Positions 37,067 through 46,390 of a DNA stretch of 64,000 bases are shown piece after piece (within the stretch, counting starts at the first letter, position 1; the number at the start of each line of letters is the position of its first letter). The stretch lies in NCBI RefSeq assembly GCF_002208095.1, contig NZ_CP017990.1, forward strand, positions 4,278,001-4,342,000, in the 5' to 3' direction. A model generated the notes under the pieces. That model was not told where the DNA came from and did no database searches. It worked only from the letters and a program-made list of their open reading frames with translations. The stretch is from Enterobacter cloacae complex sp. ECNIH7 (GTDB lineage Bacteria > Pseudomonadota > Gammaproteobacteria > Enterobacterales > Enterobacteriaceae). The position numbers and the translations under genes are program-made.

Positions 37067-37906
37067 CTAGGCATGATCTAACCCTCGGTCTCTGGCGTCG
37101 CGACTGCGAAATTTCGCGAGGGTTTCCGAGATGGTGATTGCGCTTCGCAGATCTCCAGGCGCGTGGGTGCGGACGTAGTCAGCGCCATTGCCGATCGCGT
37201 GAAGTTCCGCCGCAAGGCTCGCTGGACCCAGATCCTTTACAGGAAGGCCAACGGTGGCGCCCAAGAAGGATTTCCGCGACACCGAGACCAATAGCGGAAG
37301 CCCCAACGCCGACTTCAGCTTTTGAAGGTTCGACAGCACGTGCAGCGATGTTTCCGGTGCGGGGCTCAAGAAAAATCCCATCCCCGGATCGAGGATGAGC
37401 CGGTCGGCAGCGACCCCGCTCCGTCGCAAGGCGGAAACCCGCGCCTCGAAGAACCGCACAATCTCGTCGAGCGCGTCTTCGGGTCGAAGGTGACCGGTGC
37501 GGGTGGCGATGCCATCCCGCTGCGCTGAGTGCATAACCACCAGCCTGCAGTCCGCCTCAGCAATATCGGGATAGAGCGCAGGGTCAGGAAATCCTTGGAT
37601 ATCGTTCAGGTAGCCCACGCCGCGCTTGAGCGCATAGCGCTGGGTTTCCGGTTGGAAGCTGTCGATTGAAACACGGTGCATCTGATCGGACAGGGCGTCT
37701 AAGAGCGGCGCAATACGTCTGATCTCATCGGCCGGCGATACAGGCCTCGCGTCCGGATGGCTGGCGGCCGGTCCGACATCCACGACGTCTGATCCGACTC
37801 GCAGCATTTCGATCGCCGCGGTGACAGCGCCGGCGGGGTCTAGCCGCCGGCTCTCATCGAAGAAGGAGTCCTCGGTGAGATTCAGAATGCCGAACACCGT
37901 CACCAT
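37067..37906 (-). CDS. sul1: Sul1 sulfonamide-resistant dihydropteroate synthase, copy 1
   Basis: Replaces the chromosomal DHPS that sulfonamides inhibit. The accepted 279-residue form starts [20 protein letters not shown]; an upstream frame extension is the qacEdelta1 junction. Folate-site segments are [10 protein letters not shown] and [14 protein letters not shown]. This copy reads [12 protein letters not shown] near the end, whereas the other two copies read [12 protein letters not shown] (one base change near position 37134). Confidence 0.97.
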   Translation of the reverse strand: MVTVFGILNLTEDSFFDESRRLDPAGAVTAAIEMLRVGSDVVDVGPAASHPDARPVSPADEIRRIAPLLDALSDQMHRVSIDSFQPETQRYALKRGVGYLNDIQGFPDPALYPDIAEADCRLVVMHSAQRDGIATRTGHLRPEDALDEIVRFFEARVSALRRSGVAADRLILDPGMGFFLSPAPETSLHVLSNLQKLKSALGLPLLVSVSRKSFLGATVGLPVKDLGPASLAAELHAIGNGADYVRTHAPGDLRSAITISETLAKFRSRDARDRGLDHA

Positions 37907-38247
37907 GGCGTCGGCCTCCGCAGCGACTTCCACGATGGGGATCGGGCGAGCAAAAAGGCAGCAATTATGAGCCCCATACCTACAAAGCCCCACGCATCAA
38001 GCTTTTGCCCATGAAGCAACCAGGCAATGGCTGTAATTATGACGACGCCGAGTCCCGACCAGACTGCATAAGCAACACCGACAGGGATGGATTTCAGAAC
38101 CAGAGAAAGAAAATAAAATGCGATGCCATAACCGATTATGACAACGGCGGAAGGGGCAAGCTTAGTAAAGCCCTCGCTAGATTTTAATGCGGATGTTGCG
38201 ATTACTTCGCCAACTATTGCGATAACAAGAAAAAGCCAGCCTTTCAT
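37900..38247 (-). CDS. qacEdelta1: QacEdelta1, truncated SMR efflux protein, copy 1
   Basis: A small multidrug resistance protein for quaternary ammonium compounds. The 115-residue form has the native first three helices ([27 protein letters not shown]), while the last helix is replaced by the sul1 junction ([14 protein letters not shown]). It therefore gives at most weak resistance. It overlaps the sul1 start by 7 nt in the 3'-conserved segment. Confidence 0.96.
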   Translation of the reverse strand: MKGWLFLVIAIVGEVIATSALKSSEGFTKLAPSAVVIIGYGIAFYFLSLVLKSIPVGVAYAVWSGLGVVIITAIAWLLHGQKLDAWGFVGMGLIIAAFLLARSPSWKSLRRPTPW

Positions 38248-38346
38248 GATATATCTCCCAATTTGTGTAGGGCTTATTATGCACGCTTAAAAATAATAAA
38301 AGCAGACTTGACCTGATAGTTTGGCTGTGAGCAATTATGTGCTTAG

Positions 38347-38410
38347 TGCATCTAACGCCTGAAATAAGCCGTGCCGCGAAGCGGCATCGGCTTGATTGAA
38401 TTGTTAGACG
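38347..38410 (-). other. attC of the catB3-like cassette
   Basis: A cassette recombination site lies between qacEdelta1 and catB. It has imperfect arms (TCTAACGCCTGA... and ...TTGATTGAATTGTTAGAC) with a palindromic middle GCCGTGCCGCG / CGCGGCATCGGC. Its core GTTAGAC is directly at the catB 3' end. Confidence 0.85.
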
Positions 38411-39036
38411 GCAAACTCGAGCCAATACTTGTGCAGGCCAACAATATTAGACGAGCACAGCATGGGCATTGCCGCTTTGATCTTCTCCAGTGACCAATTC
38501 CACCACTCCATCTCCAGAAGCAATGAAATTTCCTCATCGGTGAAGCGTTTCTTAATCTTCTTAGCGGGATTGCCGCCAACGATAGCGTAAGGCTCCACAT
38601 CTTTTGTCACCAACGAGCGGCTGCCTATCACCGCACCGTGCCCGATCTTGATTCCGGGCATGACCATTGCCTCAGAGCCGATCCAAACGTCATTGCCAAT
38701 GACAGTATTACCTGCTTTTTGGAAGGCATCGAGTGCGCTTGAGAATGCAGGTTCTTCCTGCATATAAAAGAACGGGAAAGATGATGCCCAGTCGTACCGA
38801 TGCCCCTGATTGCCAGCCATGATAAAGGAAGCCCCACTCCCGATAGAGCAGAAACTACCGATGATCAACTTATCAACGTCATCACGGTCCGGAAACAGAT
38901 ACCGTGCGCAGTCATCGAATGAGTGCCCATGATAGTAGCCAGAGTAATAGCTGTACCGCCCAACTTTGATATTGGGGTTCTTCACTTGCTCAGAAAGCAG
39001 CTTGCCTTTGAAGGGGCTATCAAAGTAGTTGGTCAT
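38404..39036 (-). CDS. catB3: CatB3-like chloramphenicol acetyltransferase (xenobiotic type)
   Basis: Acetylates chloramphenicol using acetyl-CoA. The 210-residue left-handed beta-helix protein has hexapeptide repeats ([36 protein letters not shown]) and the catalytic His79 in [11 protein letters not shown]. It is the second cassette after aadB in the first integron. The allele is catB3-like by recollection, and a database comparison would fix it. Confidence 0.88.
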   Translation of the reverse strand: MTNYFDSPFKGKLLSEQVKNPNIKVGRYSYYSGYYHGHSFDDCARYLFPDRDDVDKLIIGSFCSIGSGASFIMAGNQGHRYDWASSFPFFYMQEEPAFSSALDAFQKAGNTVIGNDVWIGSEAMVMPGIKIGHGAVIGSRSLVTKDVEPYAIVGGNPAKKIKKRFTDEEISLLLEMEWWNWSLEKIKAAMPMLCSSNIVGLHKYWLEFAV

Positions 39037-39059
39037 AAGAGATCCCGCGGTCTGTGACT

Positions 39060-39121
39060 TTGCCGTCTAACACCTGAGTTAAGCCGCGCCGCGAAGCGGC
39101 GTCGGCTTGGACGAATTGTTA
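39060..39121 (-). other. attC of the aadB cassette
   Basis: A roughly 60-bp attC with arms GTCTAACACCTGAGTTAAGCC and GGCTTGGACGAATTGTTAGGC and a central GCGCCGCGAAGCGGCG hairpin. It lies between aadB and catB. Confidence 0.88.
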
Positions 39122-39652
39122 GGCCGCATATCGCGACCTGAAAGCGGCACGCAAGACCTCAACCTTTTCCGCCCCGAGTGAGGTGCATGCGAGCCTGTAG
39201 GACTCTATGTGCTTTGTAGGCCAGTCCACTGGTGGTACTTCATCGGCATAGTAAAAGTAATCCCAGATGATCGCCTCCCAGCTGTTACAACGGACTGGCC
39301 GCCCGGCGATGACGCCCTCAGCCGCCTCTGGGCACGAGCCCTGCGGAGCCTCCGCGATTTCATACGCTTCGTCTGCCCACCAAGCAGGTTCGCAGTCAAG
39401 TAACTCATCCCCGATCTCCGCTAAGAATCCATAGTCCAACTCCTCCATGACGCGCCCGCCGAGCATTTCAACTATTGCCTCGAGCTCGCCGCGCCTCTCG
39501 CCGGGAAACGTCAGATCAATATCATCGTGCTTGCGTGTTACACGCCCTAGCCGTGCATCGATCGCCCAGCCCCCACCGATCCAGAGCGGCAGATTTCGCT
39601 CATCTGCCGCAGCTAGAATTTTGTGTATCAATGTGACCTGCGTTGTGTCCAT
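39119..39652 (-). CDS. aadB: AadB, aminoglycoside 2''-nucleotidyltransferase ANT(2'')-Ia
   Basis: Adenylylates the 2''-hydroxyl of gentamicin, tobramycin and kanamycin. The 177-residue protein shows the nucleotidyltransferase motif LWIGGGWAIDARLGRVTRKHDDIDLTF. The start MDTTQVTLIHK at 39652 is the accepted one. The frame continues without a stop back through attI1 and into intI1 antisense, which is a known property of attI1 and not a fusion protein. It is the first cassette and so nearest the promoter Pc. Confidence 0.96.
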   Translation of the reverse strand: MDTTQVTLIHKILAAADERNLPLWIGGGWAIDARLGRVTRKHDDIDLTFPGERRGELEAIVEMLGGRVMEELDYGFLAEIGDELLDCEPAWWADEAYEIAEAPQGSCPEAAEGVIAGRPVRCNSWEAIIWDYFYYADEVPPVDWPTKHIESYRLACTSLGAEKVEVLRAAFRSRYAA

Positions 39653-39720
39653 GCGGCCTAACTTTGTTTTAGGGCGACTGCCCTGCTGCGTAACATCGTT
39701 GCTGCTCCATAACATCAAAC
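39653..39720 (-). other. attI1 recombination site, copy 1
   Basis: The integron attachment site between intI1 and the first cassette. The crossover end is GCCTAACTTTGTTTTAGGGC, followed by GCTGCGTAACATCGTTGCTGC integrase-binding repeats split by short spacers. On the minus strand it carries the short ORF-11 ([14 protein letters not shown]...) that is known to help translation of the first cassette. Confidence 0.85.
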
Positions 39721-39768
39721 ATCGACCCACGGCGTAACGCGCTTGCTGCTTGGATGCCCGAGGCATAG

Positions 39769-39794
39769 ACTGTACAAAAAAACAGTCATAACAA
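39769..39794 (-). promoter_or_regulatory. Inactive P2 and LexA box in front of intI1, copy 1
   Basis: P2 reads TTGTTA-N14-TACAGT on the minus strand. The 14-bp spacing is the inactive form, since active P2 has 17. CTGT-N8-ACAG at 39770-39785 fits the LexA consensus and overlaps the intI1 promoter region, so integrase expression is probably SOS-controlled. Confidence 0.85.
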
Positions 39795-39797
39795 GCC

Positions 39798-40811
39798 ATG
39801 AAAACCGCCACTGCGCCGTTACCACCGCTGCGTTCGGTCAAGGTTCTGGACCAGTTGCGTGAGCGCATACGCTACTTGCATTACAGCTTACCAACCGAAC
39901 AGGCTTATGTCCACTGGGTTCGTGCCTTCATCCGTTTCCACGGTGTGCGTCACCCGGCAACCTTGGGCAGCAGCGAAGTCGAGGCATTTCTGTCCTGGCT
40001 GGCGAACGAGCGCAAGGTTTCGGTCTCCACGCATCGTCAGGCATTGGCGGCCTTGCTGTTCTTCTACGGCAAGGTGCTGTGCACGGATCTGCCCTGGCTT
40101 CAGGAGATCGGAAGACCTCGGCCGTCGCGGCGCTTGCCGGTGGTGCTGACCCCGGATGAAGTGGTTCGCATCCTCGGTTTTCTGGAAGGCGAGCATCGTT
40201 TGTTCGCCCAGCTTCTGTATGGAACGGGCATGCGGATCAGTGAGGGTTTGCAACTGCGGGTCAAGGATCTGGATTTCGATCACGGCACGATCATCGTGCG
40301 GGAGGGCAAGGGCTCCAAGGATCGGGCCTTGATGTTACCCGAGAGCTTGGCACCCAGCCTGCGCGAGCAGCTGTCGCGTGCACGGGCATGGTGGCTGAAG
40401 GACCAGGCCGAGGGCCGCAGCGGCGTTGCGCTTCCCGACGCCCTTGAGCGGAAGTATCCGCGCGCCGGGCATTCCTGGCCGTGGTTCTGGGTTTTTGCGC
40501 AGCACACGCATTCGACCGATCCACGGAGCGGTGTCGTGCGTCGCCATCACATGTATGACCAGACCTTTCAGCGCGCCTTCAAACGTGCCGTAGAACAAGC
40601 AGGCATCACGAAGCCCGCCACACCGCACACCCTCCGCCACTCGTTCGCGACGGCCTTGCTCCGCAGCGGTTACGACATTCGAACCGTGCAGGATCTGCTC
40701 GGCCATTCCGACGTCTCTACGACGATGATTTACACGCATGTGCTGAAAGTTGGCGGTGCCGGAGTGCGCTCACCGCTTGATGCGCTGCCGCCCCTCACTA
40801 GTGAGAGGTAG
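39798..40811 (+). CDS. intI1: Class 1 integron integrase, copy 1
   Basis: A tyrosine recombinase that inserts and excises cassettes at attI1 and attC. The complete 337-residue protein carries the catalytic Arg in [20 protein letters not shown], the [12 protein letters not shown] segment (His, Arg) and the nucleophile Tyr in [12 protein letters not shown]. It is identical to the second copy at 56275. The LexA box lies upstream. Confidence 0.97.
   Translation: MKTATAPLPPLRSVKVLDQLRERIRYLHYSLPTEQAYVHWVRAFIRFHGVRHPATLGSSEVEAFLSWLANERKVSVSTHRQALAALLFFYGKVLCTDLPWLQEIGRPRPSRRLPVVLTPDEVVRILGFLEGEHRLFAQLLYGTGMRISEGLQLRVKDLDFDHGTIIVREGKGSKDRALMLPESLAPSLREQLSRARAWWLKDQAEGRSGVALPDALERKYPRAGHSWPWFWVFAQHTHSTDPRSGVVRRHHMYDQTFQRAFKRAVEQAGITKPATPHTLRHSFATALLRSGYDIRTVQDLLGHSDVSTTMIYTHVLKVGGAGVRSPLDALPPLTSER
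39885..39913 (-). promoter_or_regulatory. Cassette promoter Pc, copy 1 (weak type with extended -10)
   Basis: On the minus strand, TGGACA (39913-39908), 17-bp spacer, TAAGCT (39890-39885): the PcW hexamers. TGG directly precedes the -10, which makes a TGN extended -10; this corresponds to Pro32/His39 in IntI1. It should transcribe aadB and catB leftward more strongly than plain PcW. Confidence 0.88.
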
Positions 40812-40988
40812 GGCAGCGCAAGTCAATCCTGGCGGATTCACTACCCCTGCGCGAAGGCCATCGGTGCCGCATCGAACGGCCGGTTGCGGAAAGTCCTCCC
40901 TGCGTCCGCTGATGGCCGGCAGCAGCCCGTCGTTGCCTGATGGATCCAACCCCTCCGCTGCTATAGTGCAGTCGGCTTCTGACGTTCA

Positions 40989-41013
40989 GTGCAGCCGTCT
41001 TCTGAAAACGACA
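40989..41013. repeat. Integron terminal inverted repeat IRi, copy 1
   Basis: The 25-bp terminal repeat of Tn402-type integrons, starting GTGCAGCCGTC and ending GAAAACGACA, marks the end of the 5'-conserved segment. Beyond it the two integron copies differ completely. Confidence 0.93.
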
Positions 41014-41466
41014 AACGATGTCAGCCAATAAGTTGTTGTAATAATCGACAAGTGTTTGTTGCAACTCGCCGTCCTGTAAGACTGCATTATCAGTCTGATT
41101 CAGGGCGGCTATGGTGTCATTTATACACCATAAACCGATGACGGCTGCACGTAAATCTGTGGATGCTCTTGATGGCGATTCAACGTTTGCTGTCCCACGC
41201 ATGGCGACAGCATTGTTTAGCCCAGCAATAATCCCATTATAAGTTGGGGGGAGGGGCTCCGACAACTGCAAAGCTATCTTTTCTGTATTGTTTTGGATGT
41301 CGTCCGCAAGAATGGTATTCTCGATCAGTTCTCGAGCCAATAATGATGTTTCGAAGCAGACGGCCAACACCGTCTGCTTCGTTTCTGGTTCTTGTTCTTC
41401 CACTGCCAGCGCGTTACTGATTGTTACGCACGTAAGTAGCAAAGTGAATGCGCTCTTGAGTCTCAT
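41014..41466 (-). pseudogene. Unrecognised exported protein, 3' end cut by integron IRi
   Basis: The start MRLKSAFTLLLTCVTISNALA is a clear signal peptide, preceded by GGAGGC 10 nt upstream. About 150 residues follow (mature part EEQEPETKQTVLAVCFETSLLARELIENT...) before the frame runs into IRi at 41013, so the natural C-terminus is lost. The start lies inside the 3' end of dfrA19 in another frame, suggesting an old phage- or plasmid-like operon. The family is not recognised. Confidence 0.65.
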
Positions 41467-41983
41467 CAACGGTTGCCTCCACAGTCTCGCTGGCACTGGA
41501 ATCAATGTGAAAATTGTTCTGGATCGGATCAACAGGAATAAATCGATCACAGTCGAACTCTCTTGGAATTATGGTCATGTGCAGTTTCGTTGCTGATGAA
41601 AGAGCTTGAATGTACAACTTCTCCCCACCAATGACAGCAATGCGTTGATCGGTATTCTCATACAGGTTGATCACAGCACGAAGATCAGGAACGACAGTAG
41701 CGCCTATGACATCTTCTTGTTTTAACGTCGAGGAGATCACGAACGATTCGCGTTCGGGGAGAATTCCTTTCTCCTTGATTCGCTCCTCGGCGCCATCCTT
41801 TTCTAACTGCATGTCACGCATGTCAGTATACGTGTGTTTCCCCATAACGCACACGCGGATCTCTTTAGAAATCCGCGTAAATCGCGCCATGTCTTCTTTG
41901 CATTTCCATGGAATCTTGCCGCCTTTCCCGAATCCCAACTTAGAATCCACAGCGACTATTAGCTCAAGTTGTGGGTGACTCAT
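41414..41983 (-). CDS. dfrA19: DfrA19-type trimethoprim-resistant dihydrofolate reductase
   Basis: Provides a DHFR insensitive to trimethoprim. The 189-residue protein has the DHFR segments ELIVAVDSKLGFGKGGKIPWKCKEDMARF and VCVMGKHTYTDM, then FVISS and IAVIGGEKLYIQAL (cofactor-binding Gly-Gly). Length and start (MSHPQLELIVAVD) fit dfrA19 (also called dfrA18). It is not in a cassette: there is no attC, and it lies beside ISCR1, as usual for this gene. Its ATG overlaps the preceding stop (TAATG). Confidence 0.92.
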   Translation of the reverse strand: MSHPQLELIVAVDSKLGFGKGGKIPWKCKEDMARFTRISKEIRVCVMGKHTYTDMRDMQLEKDGAEERIKEKGILPERESFVISSTLKQEDVIGATVVPDLRAVINLYENTDQRIAVIGGEKLYIQALSSATKLHMTIIPREFDCDRFIPVDPIQNNFHIDSSASETVEATVDETQERIHFATYVRNNQ

Positions 41984-42516
41984 TAAAACTCCAAACCAGT
42001 CGATGCTGGTTGTTCCAGATATTGCTTACGGAAGGTGGCCAGATCAATCAGTTTGATATTTGCCTTTCCGCTGTTGTTGAGATCGTGCACTTTCTTCAAT
42101 TTGCCGGAAGATCCGGAAGTGGATGCCGCGATCACCATGGTGGTCTTCGACGAGACTGATGATTGCACTTCACCACCCTCAGCTTCAATCAGCTTCTCCA
42201 AGGCCGCGTCACGAAAACCGGTGATCACGATCTTCTCACCGGTAAAACGATCCCCCGAAGTGACCTGCTGTTTGAACCCGATGATTGATTGAATCTTGTT
42301 GAATAGCTCGGCATGTTCAGCCATACCTGCAAGCACTTTTGCGGCAGTTTTGTAGCTGAATTTGTCGACGCTAACGATCTGCTCTTCGGTGATGGCATTG
42401 AAATCATCCAAGGTCTTAATATCCAAGCCTTCACACAGAGCTTTCATCTTGCGGCGCCCAACGCCGCGCCCAAAGTGGGGCATCGACCCCAACCAAACCG
42501 ACAGGGGAACACTACT
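41983..42516 (-). pseudogene. C-terminal fragment of a DNA-ligase-like protein with BRCT domain
   Basis: The visible part has a helix-hairpin-helix-like stretch (ITEEQIVSVDKFSYKTAAKVLAGMAEH) followed by a BRCT domain (FTGEKIVITGFRDAALEKLIEAEGGEVQSSVSSKTTMVIAASTSGSSGKLKKVHDL). This order is that of the C-terminus of NAD-dependent DNA ligases or phage relatives. The frame is open up to the ISCR1 boundary at 42517, so the N-terminal part is missing. It overlaps dfrA19 by one base. Confidence 0.75.
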
Positions 42517-42748
42517 GGGTATAGGAAGTATAAACCACCTTTTTGCTCCTCATCCGAAGTATCTTACCTGAAATTCCCTCACTCGTTTACCGCTCAAGCC
42601 CCAATTTTAACTGCCGGTCCAGCCTAAACCGCTCTAATAAGGTTCGATTTGGCGGTAAAATCTCTAGCCTGATAGCTCGAGAGATACAAACTGCCCCACC
42701 GCCCCGTTTAAAAGTTGGCAGTGTTGAGCAGTGTTGGATTTGGGGTCG

Positions 42749-44290
42749 TCAGTCAAAGAGACGACTCTGTGATGGATCGAACAGGCTGGGAGTCAGTGGC
42801 GGCGCTCGTTCTGGTGGCAGCTCACGCTGCTTGGCGGCATTCGCCTTGGCTGTTTTCTGTTTCAGATGCTTGAGAATCTGCTCAATGACCTTCGGATCTT
42901 CGATGCTGGCAATCACTTTGACGTGACCGCCGCAGTGTTCGCAGACTTCAATATCAATATTGAAGACTCGCTTGAGGCGTTGCATCCAGGTCATGGCGCG
43001 GTGGCGCTCTGCAGGACTCTTGTCACGCCAGTTAGTATCGAGACCTTCCGATTTGTCGGGCTTCTTGCCCCGCTTGGCGGGTGTTACTTGAACTCGGTGT
43101 TTGCTGTTCGGTGCAAAGACGCCGTGGAAGCGTGTGAGGTTGACTCGCGGCTTAGGTACCAACGCAGCGAGTTTGGCGATGAAGTCCAGCGGCTCGAAGA
43201 TCACATGGGTGGTGCCATTGCGGTACGGAGTTTTGAGCTCGTAACGCACCTGCCCATTGGCGGTTAATGCCAGACGTTTTTCTGAAACCGCTGGCCGACT
43301 AATGTAGCGACACAAGCGCTCAAGCTTATCCCGCTGATGCGCTTCGGCCATCACACCGGCGTGTAGCGAGAAACCAGCATGGTTGGCTACTCGACTGCTT
43401 GAGTCGGCTTTATCCTCACGCCCTGGCAAGGTTTGCAGGGTGAAGACTTTGCGCCCTTGCTGGGGGCCGACGGCAATGCGATACGTAACCGAAGCACCAT
43501 GTAATTGAGTCAGCGTATCGTCTTCGCCCTCTTCCAGTGTCAACCACGTATTCTCGGCATCACGCTCCAAAATCCCACGCTTTTCCATGCAGCGAGCGAT
43601 GCGATGGCTGAGGGTGTGAGCGAGCGTATTCAGCTCATCGTAAGTGGGTGCCTTGACACGATGGAAGCGTTGCTTGCCATAGTCATCTTCGGCATAGACA
43701 CCATCGAGAAACAGCATGTGGTAGTGGACATTGAGATTTAGCGCGGAGCCAAAGCGTTGGATAAGAGTCACTGAGCCAGTTTGTGCAGAGGCTTTGGTGT
43801 AACCGGCTTTTTTGATCAGATGAGTTGAGAGTGTACGATAGACGATACTCAAGACCTGGCCCATCAGCTGGGGATGGCGAGCCAGCAAAAAGCGTAGCTG
43901 GAAAGGAAAGCTGAGCACCCACTGGCGAATGGGCTCCTTGGGGAAGACTTCGTCTATCAGCAGCGCCGCACTCTCGGCCATCCGGCGGGCACCGCAGCTA
44001 GGGCAAAAGCCGCGTCGTTTACAGCTGAAGGCGACCAGACGCTCGTGATGACAATCCTCGCAGCGAACCCGCATGAAACCATACTCCAGACGGCCACATT
44101 GGAGGAGGTCGTTGAATTCTTGTTGGATGTAGCGAGGCAGGTGTTGACCTTGGGCTTCGAGTGAGGCTTTGAAGGCTGGGTAGTGCTGCTCAACCAGCTG
44201 GTAGAGCAGCGTCTGGTCGGGTTGGTGGCGTTCGTAACCGTTTGTTTGAGTGGGCGATTGACTCGCCGTGGCGTTCCTTGCCAGCGACAT
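42749..44290 (-). CDS. ISCR1 rolling-circle transposase (Orf513), copy 1
   Basis: A 513-residue IS91-family transposase of the Y1/HUH type. It has an N-terminal zinc-binding region (CEDCHHERLVAFSCKRRGFCPSC), the HUH-like motif NVHYHMLFLDGVYAED and a second Cys pair near the C-terminus (CEHCGGHVKV). The sequence is identical to copy 2. A 12-bp palindrome lies just upstream of the start. Confidence 0.96.
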   Translation of the reverse strand: MSLARNATASQSPTQTNGYERHQPDQTLLYQLVEQHYPAFKASLEAQGQHLPRYIQQEFNDLLQCGRLEYGFMRVRCEDCHHERLVAFSCKRRGFCPSCGARRMAESAALLIDEVFPKEPIRQWVLSFPFQLRFLLARHPQLMGQVLSIVYRTLSTHLIKKAGYTKASAQTGSVTLIQRFGSALNLNVHYHMLFLDGVYAEDDYGKQRFHRVKAPTYDELNTLAHTLSHRIARCMEKRGILERDAENTWLTLEEGEDDTLTQLHGASVTYRIAVGPQQGRKVFTLQTLPGREDKADSSSRVANHAGFSLHAGVMAEAHQRDKLERLCRYISRPAVSEKRLALTANGQVRYELKTPYRNGTTHVIFEPLDFIAKLAALVPKPRVNLTRFHGVFAPNSKHRVQVTPAKRGKKPDKSEGLDTNWRDKSPAERHRAMTWMQRLKRVFNIDIEVCEHCGGHVKVIASIEDPKVIEQILKHLKQKTAKANAAKQRELPPERAPPLTPSLFDPSQSRLFD

Positions 44291-44299
44291 GGGTATCCT

Positions 44300-44333
44300 C
44301 CGCTGATACTGTGGTTATGTACAGTATCAGCGG
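44300..44333. promoter_or_regulatory. Perfect palindrome upstream of ISCR1 transposase, copy 1
   Basis: CCGCTGATACTG and CAGTATCAGCGG form a 12-bp perfect inverted repeat with a 10-nt loop, starting 10 nt upstream of the orf513 start. It could be an operator or a hairpin in the transposase leader. Copy 2 has one base changed in it (48278). Confidence 0.6.
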
Positions 44334-44476
44334 CTTGCGTTCAGACGTCCAGTCTGGCCCTAGACATCGCTAAATGCTTAACCCGCAATAGCCCTCACGA
44401 GTTGTTATCAGCCACTACCGGTTGAGCGAGAAGGTTTTGGGTTCAGGGTGCTATTGCTCCACCAATCACAATACTG

Positions 44477-44507
44477 AAGCCCCAACTGTTATCAGTTGGG
44501 GCTTTTT
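44477..44507 (+). terminator. Strong intrinsic terminator in ISCR1, copy 1
   Basis: AAGCCCCAACTG-TTAT-CAGTTGGGGCTT is a 12-bp perfect stem with a 4-nt loop followed by a T-run. It would stop rightward transcription between ISCR1 and sul1. An identical copy is at 48451-48481. Confidence 0.9.
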
Positions 44508-44694
44508 CTTGTCTGTTTGCGGCGGTTGCGTTTTATCGGTAGTCGTCGAGCTCTGCACCATCCCACATAAGAGCTTAACGGTGCGATCTTCAACGCCATC
44601 ACACAAAACTTTCTTTTTCACGCACAGTCAACTTATTGGATGTTTTATTAACAACCCAAAAGGAGATATTTAGCGGGCGGCCGGAAGGTGAATG

Positions 44695-45534
44695 CTAGGC
44701 ATGATCTAACCCTCGGTCTCTGGCGTCGCGACTGCGAAATTTCGCGAGGGTTTCCGAGAAGGTGATTGCGCTTCGCAGATCTCCAGGCGCGTGGGTGCGG
44801 ACGTAGTCAGCGCCATTGCCGATCGCGTGAAGTTCCGCCGCAAGGCTCGCTGGACCCAGATCCTTTACAGGAAGGCCAACGGTGGCGCCCAAGAAGGATT
44901 TCCGCGACACCGAGACCAATAGCGGAAGCCCCAACGCCGACTTCAGCTTTTGAAGGTTCGACAGCACGTGCAGCGATGTTTCCGGTGCGGGGCTCAAGAA
45001 AAATCCCATCCCCGGATCGAGGATGAGCCGGTCGGCAGCGACCCCGCTCCGTCGCAAGGCGGAAACCCGCGCCTCGAAGAACCGCACAATCTCGTCGAGC
45101 GCGTCTTCGGGTCGAAGGTGACCGGTGCGGGTGGCGATGCCATCCCGCTGCGCTGAGTGCATAACCACCAGCCTGCAGTCCGCCTCAGCAATATCGGGAT
45201 AGAGCGCAGGGTCAGGAAATCCTTGGATATCGTTCAGGTAGCCCACGCCGCGCTTGAGCGCATAGCGCTGGGTTTCCGGTTGGAAGCTGTCGATTGAAAC
45301 ACGGTGCATCTGATCGGACAGGGCGTCTAAGAGCGGCGCAATACGTCTGATCTCATCGGCCGGCGATACAGGCCTCGCGTCCGGATGGCTGGCGGCCGGT
45401 CCGACATCCACGACGTCTGATCCGACTCGCAGCATTTCGATCGCCGCGGTGACAGCGCCGGCGGGGTCTAGCCGCCGGCTCTCATCGAAGAAGGAGTCCT
45501 CGGTGAGATTCAGAATGCCGAACACCGTCACCAT
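44695..45534 (-). CDS. sul1: Sul1, copy 2
   Basis: A 279-residue sulfonamide-resistant DHPS, identical to copy 3 and differing from copy 1 by Phe for Ile in [12 protein letters not shown]. It is part of the 3217-bp direct repeat with ISCR1. Its usual upstream gene qacEdelta1 is cut, so it probably depends on read-through from qnrA1. Confidence 0.97.
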   Translation of the reverse strand: MVTVFGILNLTEDSFFDESRRLDPAGAVTAAIEMLRVGSDVVDVGPAASHPDARPVSPADEIRRIAPLLDALSDQMHRVSIDSFQPETQRYALKRGVGYLNDIQGFPDPALYPDIAEADCRLVVMHSAQRDGIATRTGHLRPEDALDEIVRFFEARVSALRRSGVAADRLILDPGMGFFLSPAPETSLHVLSNLQKLKSALGLPLLVSVSRKSFLGATVGLPVKDLGPASLAAELHAIGNGADYVRTHAPGDLRSAITFSETLAKFRSRDARDRGLDHA

Positions 45535-45733
45535 GGCGTCGGCCTCCGCAGCGACTTCCACGATGGGGATCGGGCGAGCAAAAAGGCAGCAATTATGAGC
45601 CCCATACCTACAAAGCCCCACGCATCAAGCTTTTGCCCATGAAGCAACCAGGCAATGGCTGTAATTATGACGACGCCGAGTCCCGACCAGACTGCATAAG
45701 CAACACCGACAGGGATGGATTTCAGAACCAGAG
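45528..45733 (-). pseudogene. qacEdelta1: qacEdelta1 C-terminal remnant
   Basis: Only the last 68 or so codons of qacEdelta1 remain (from about [15 protein letters not shown]). At 45734 the sequence switches abruptly to the qnrA1 stop codon. The junction marks where the qnrA1 segment joined the integron 3'-conserved segment. Confidence 0.93.
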
Positions 45734-46390
45734 CTAATCCGGCAGCACTATTACTCCCAAGGGTTCCAGCAGTTGCTCCTGTTGCCAGGCACAGATCTTG
45801 ACTCCTTCGAGGTTGACCCGTCTGGGGTCGAGCCCATCCAGATCGGCAAAGGTTAGGTCACAGCCCCGCAGATTGACCTGTTGCCAACAGTCGCGGGAGA
45901 AGGTGCCGCGGCTGAGATCTGAGCCCATCAAGGAAGCGCCGCTGAGATTGGCATTGCTCCAGTTGTTTTCAAACAGCTCGCATTTTTCCAGGCATTGGCC
46001 ACTCAAGTTGGTATAGGCCAGGTTGCAACCTGAGATATAAGCCGAGCAGAAGTACATCTTATGGCTGACTTGATTGTAGAAGCGGGCCCGGGAAAAGTTG
46101 GCGCCCTTGAGATCGCACTCCCTGAACTCTATGCCAAAGCAGTTGGCACCGCTGAAGTTGGCCAAAGACAGACGGCAGGCCTTGAAACTGGCATCGCGCA
46201 GATCGGCATAGCTGAAGTGACACCCTTCAACGGCGCCGCTTTCAATGAAACTGCAATCCTCGAAACTGGCATCCTGCAGCTGACAGTGGCTGAAGTCACA
46301 CTGATAAAAGCGGCAGCGGCGAAAACGGCTGTCACTCAAATCCTGGCGTGAGAAATCCTCTTGCTGAAAAACTTTATCAATAATATCCAT
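45734..46390 (-). CDS. qnrA1: QnrA1 quinolone-resistance pentapeptide repeat protein
   Basis: Protects DNA gyrase and topoisomerase IV from fluoroquinolones, giving low-level resistance. All 218 residues are pentapeptide repeats of the A(D/N)LXX type, with a single Gly hinge typical of Qnr, and the start is [20 protein letters not shown]. It lies 100 bp from the oriIS end of ISCR1 copy 2 and directly on cut qacEdelta1. Expression is probably from an ISCR1-end promoter. The usual ampR seen after qnrA1 in In36/In37-type integrons is absent here. Confidence 0.96.
   Translation of the reverse strand: MDIIDKVFQQEDFSRQDLSDSRFRRCRFYQCDFSHCQLQDASFEDCSFIESGAVEGCHFSYADLRDASFKACRLSLANFSGANCFGIEFRECDLKGANFSRARFYNQVSHKMYFCSAYISGCNLAYTNLSGQCLEKCELFENNWSNANLSGASLMGSDLSRGTFSRDCWQQVNLRGCDLTFADLDGLDPRRVNLEGVKICAWQQEQLLEPLGVIVLPD

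Larger units (their letters stand above)
42517..44670 (-). mobile_element. ISCR1: ISCR1 copy 1 (2154 bp)
   Basis: The left edge (oriIS side, GGGTATAGGAAGTATAAACC) is set by where identity with the second copy starts. The right edge is set by where the sul1-linked 3'-conserved segment starts (44671). This gives exactly 2154 bp, the ISCR1 length. It is an IS91-like rolling-circle element that mobilises the DNA beside oriIS, here the ligase fragment and dfrA19. Confidence 0.93.

Noticed and set aside
39119..39868. 249-residue AadB with N-terminal extension
   Set aside because: The extension is attI1 and antisense intI1, also found before blaCARB-2; the accepted start is at 39652.
42866..43267. 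Open frame opposite Orf513 (repeated at 46840-47241)
   Set aside because: Antisense shadow of the ISCR1 transposase, duplicated only because ISCR1 is duplicated.
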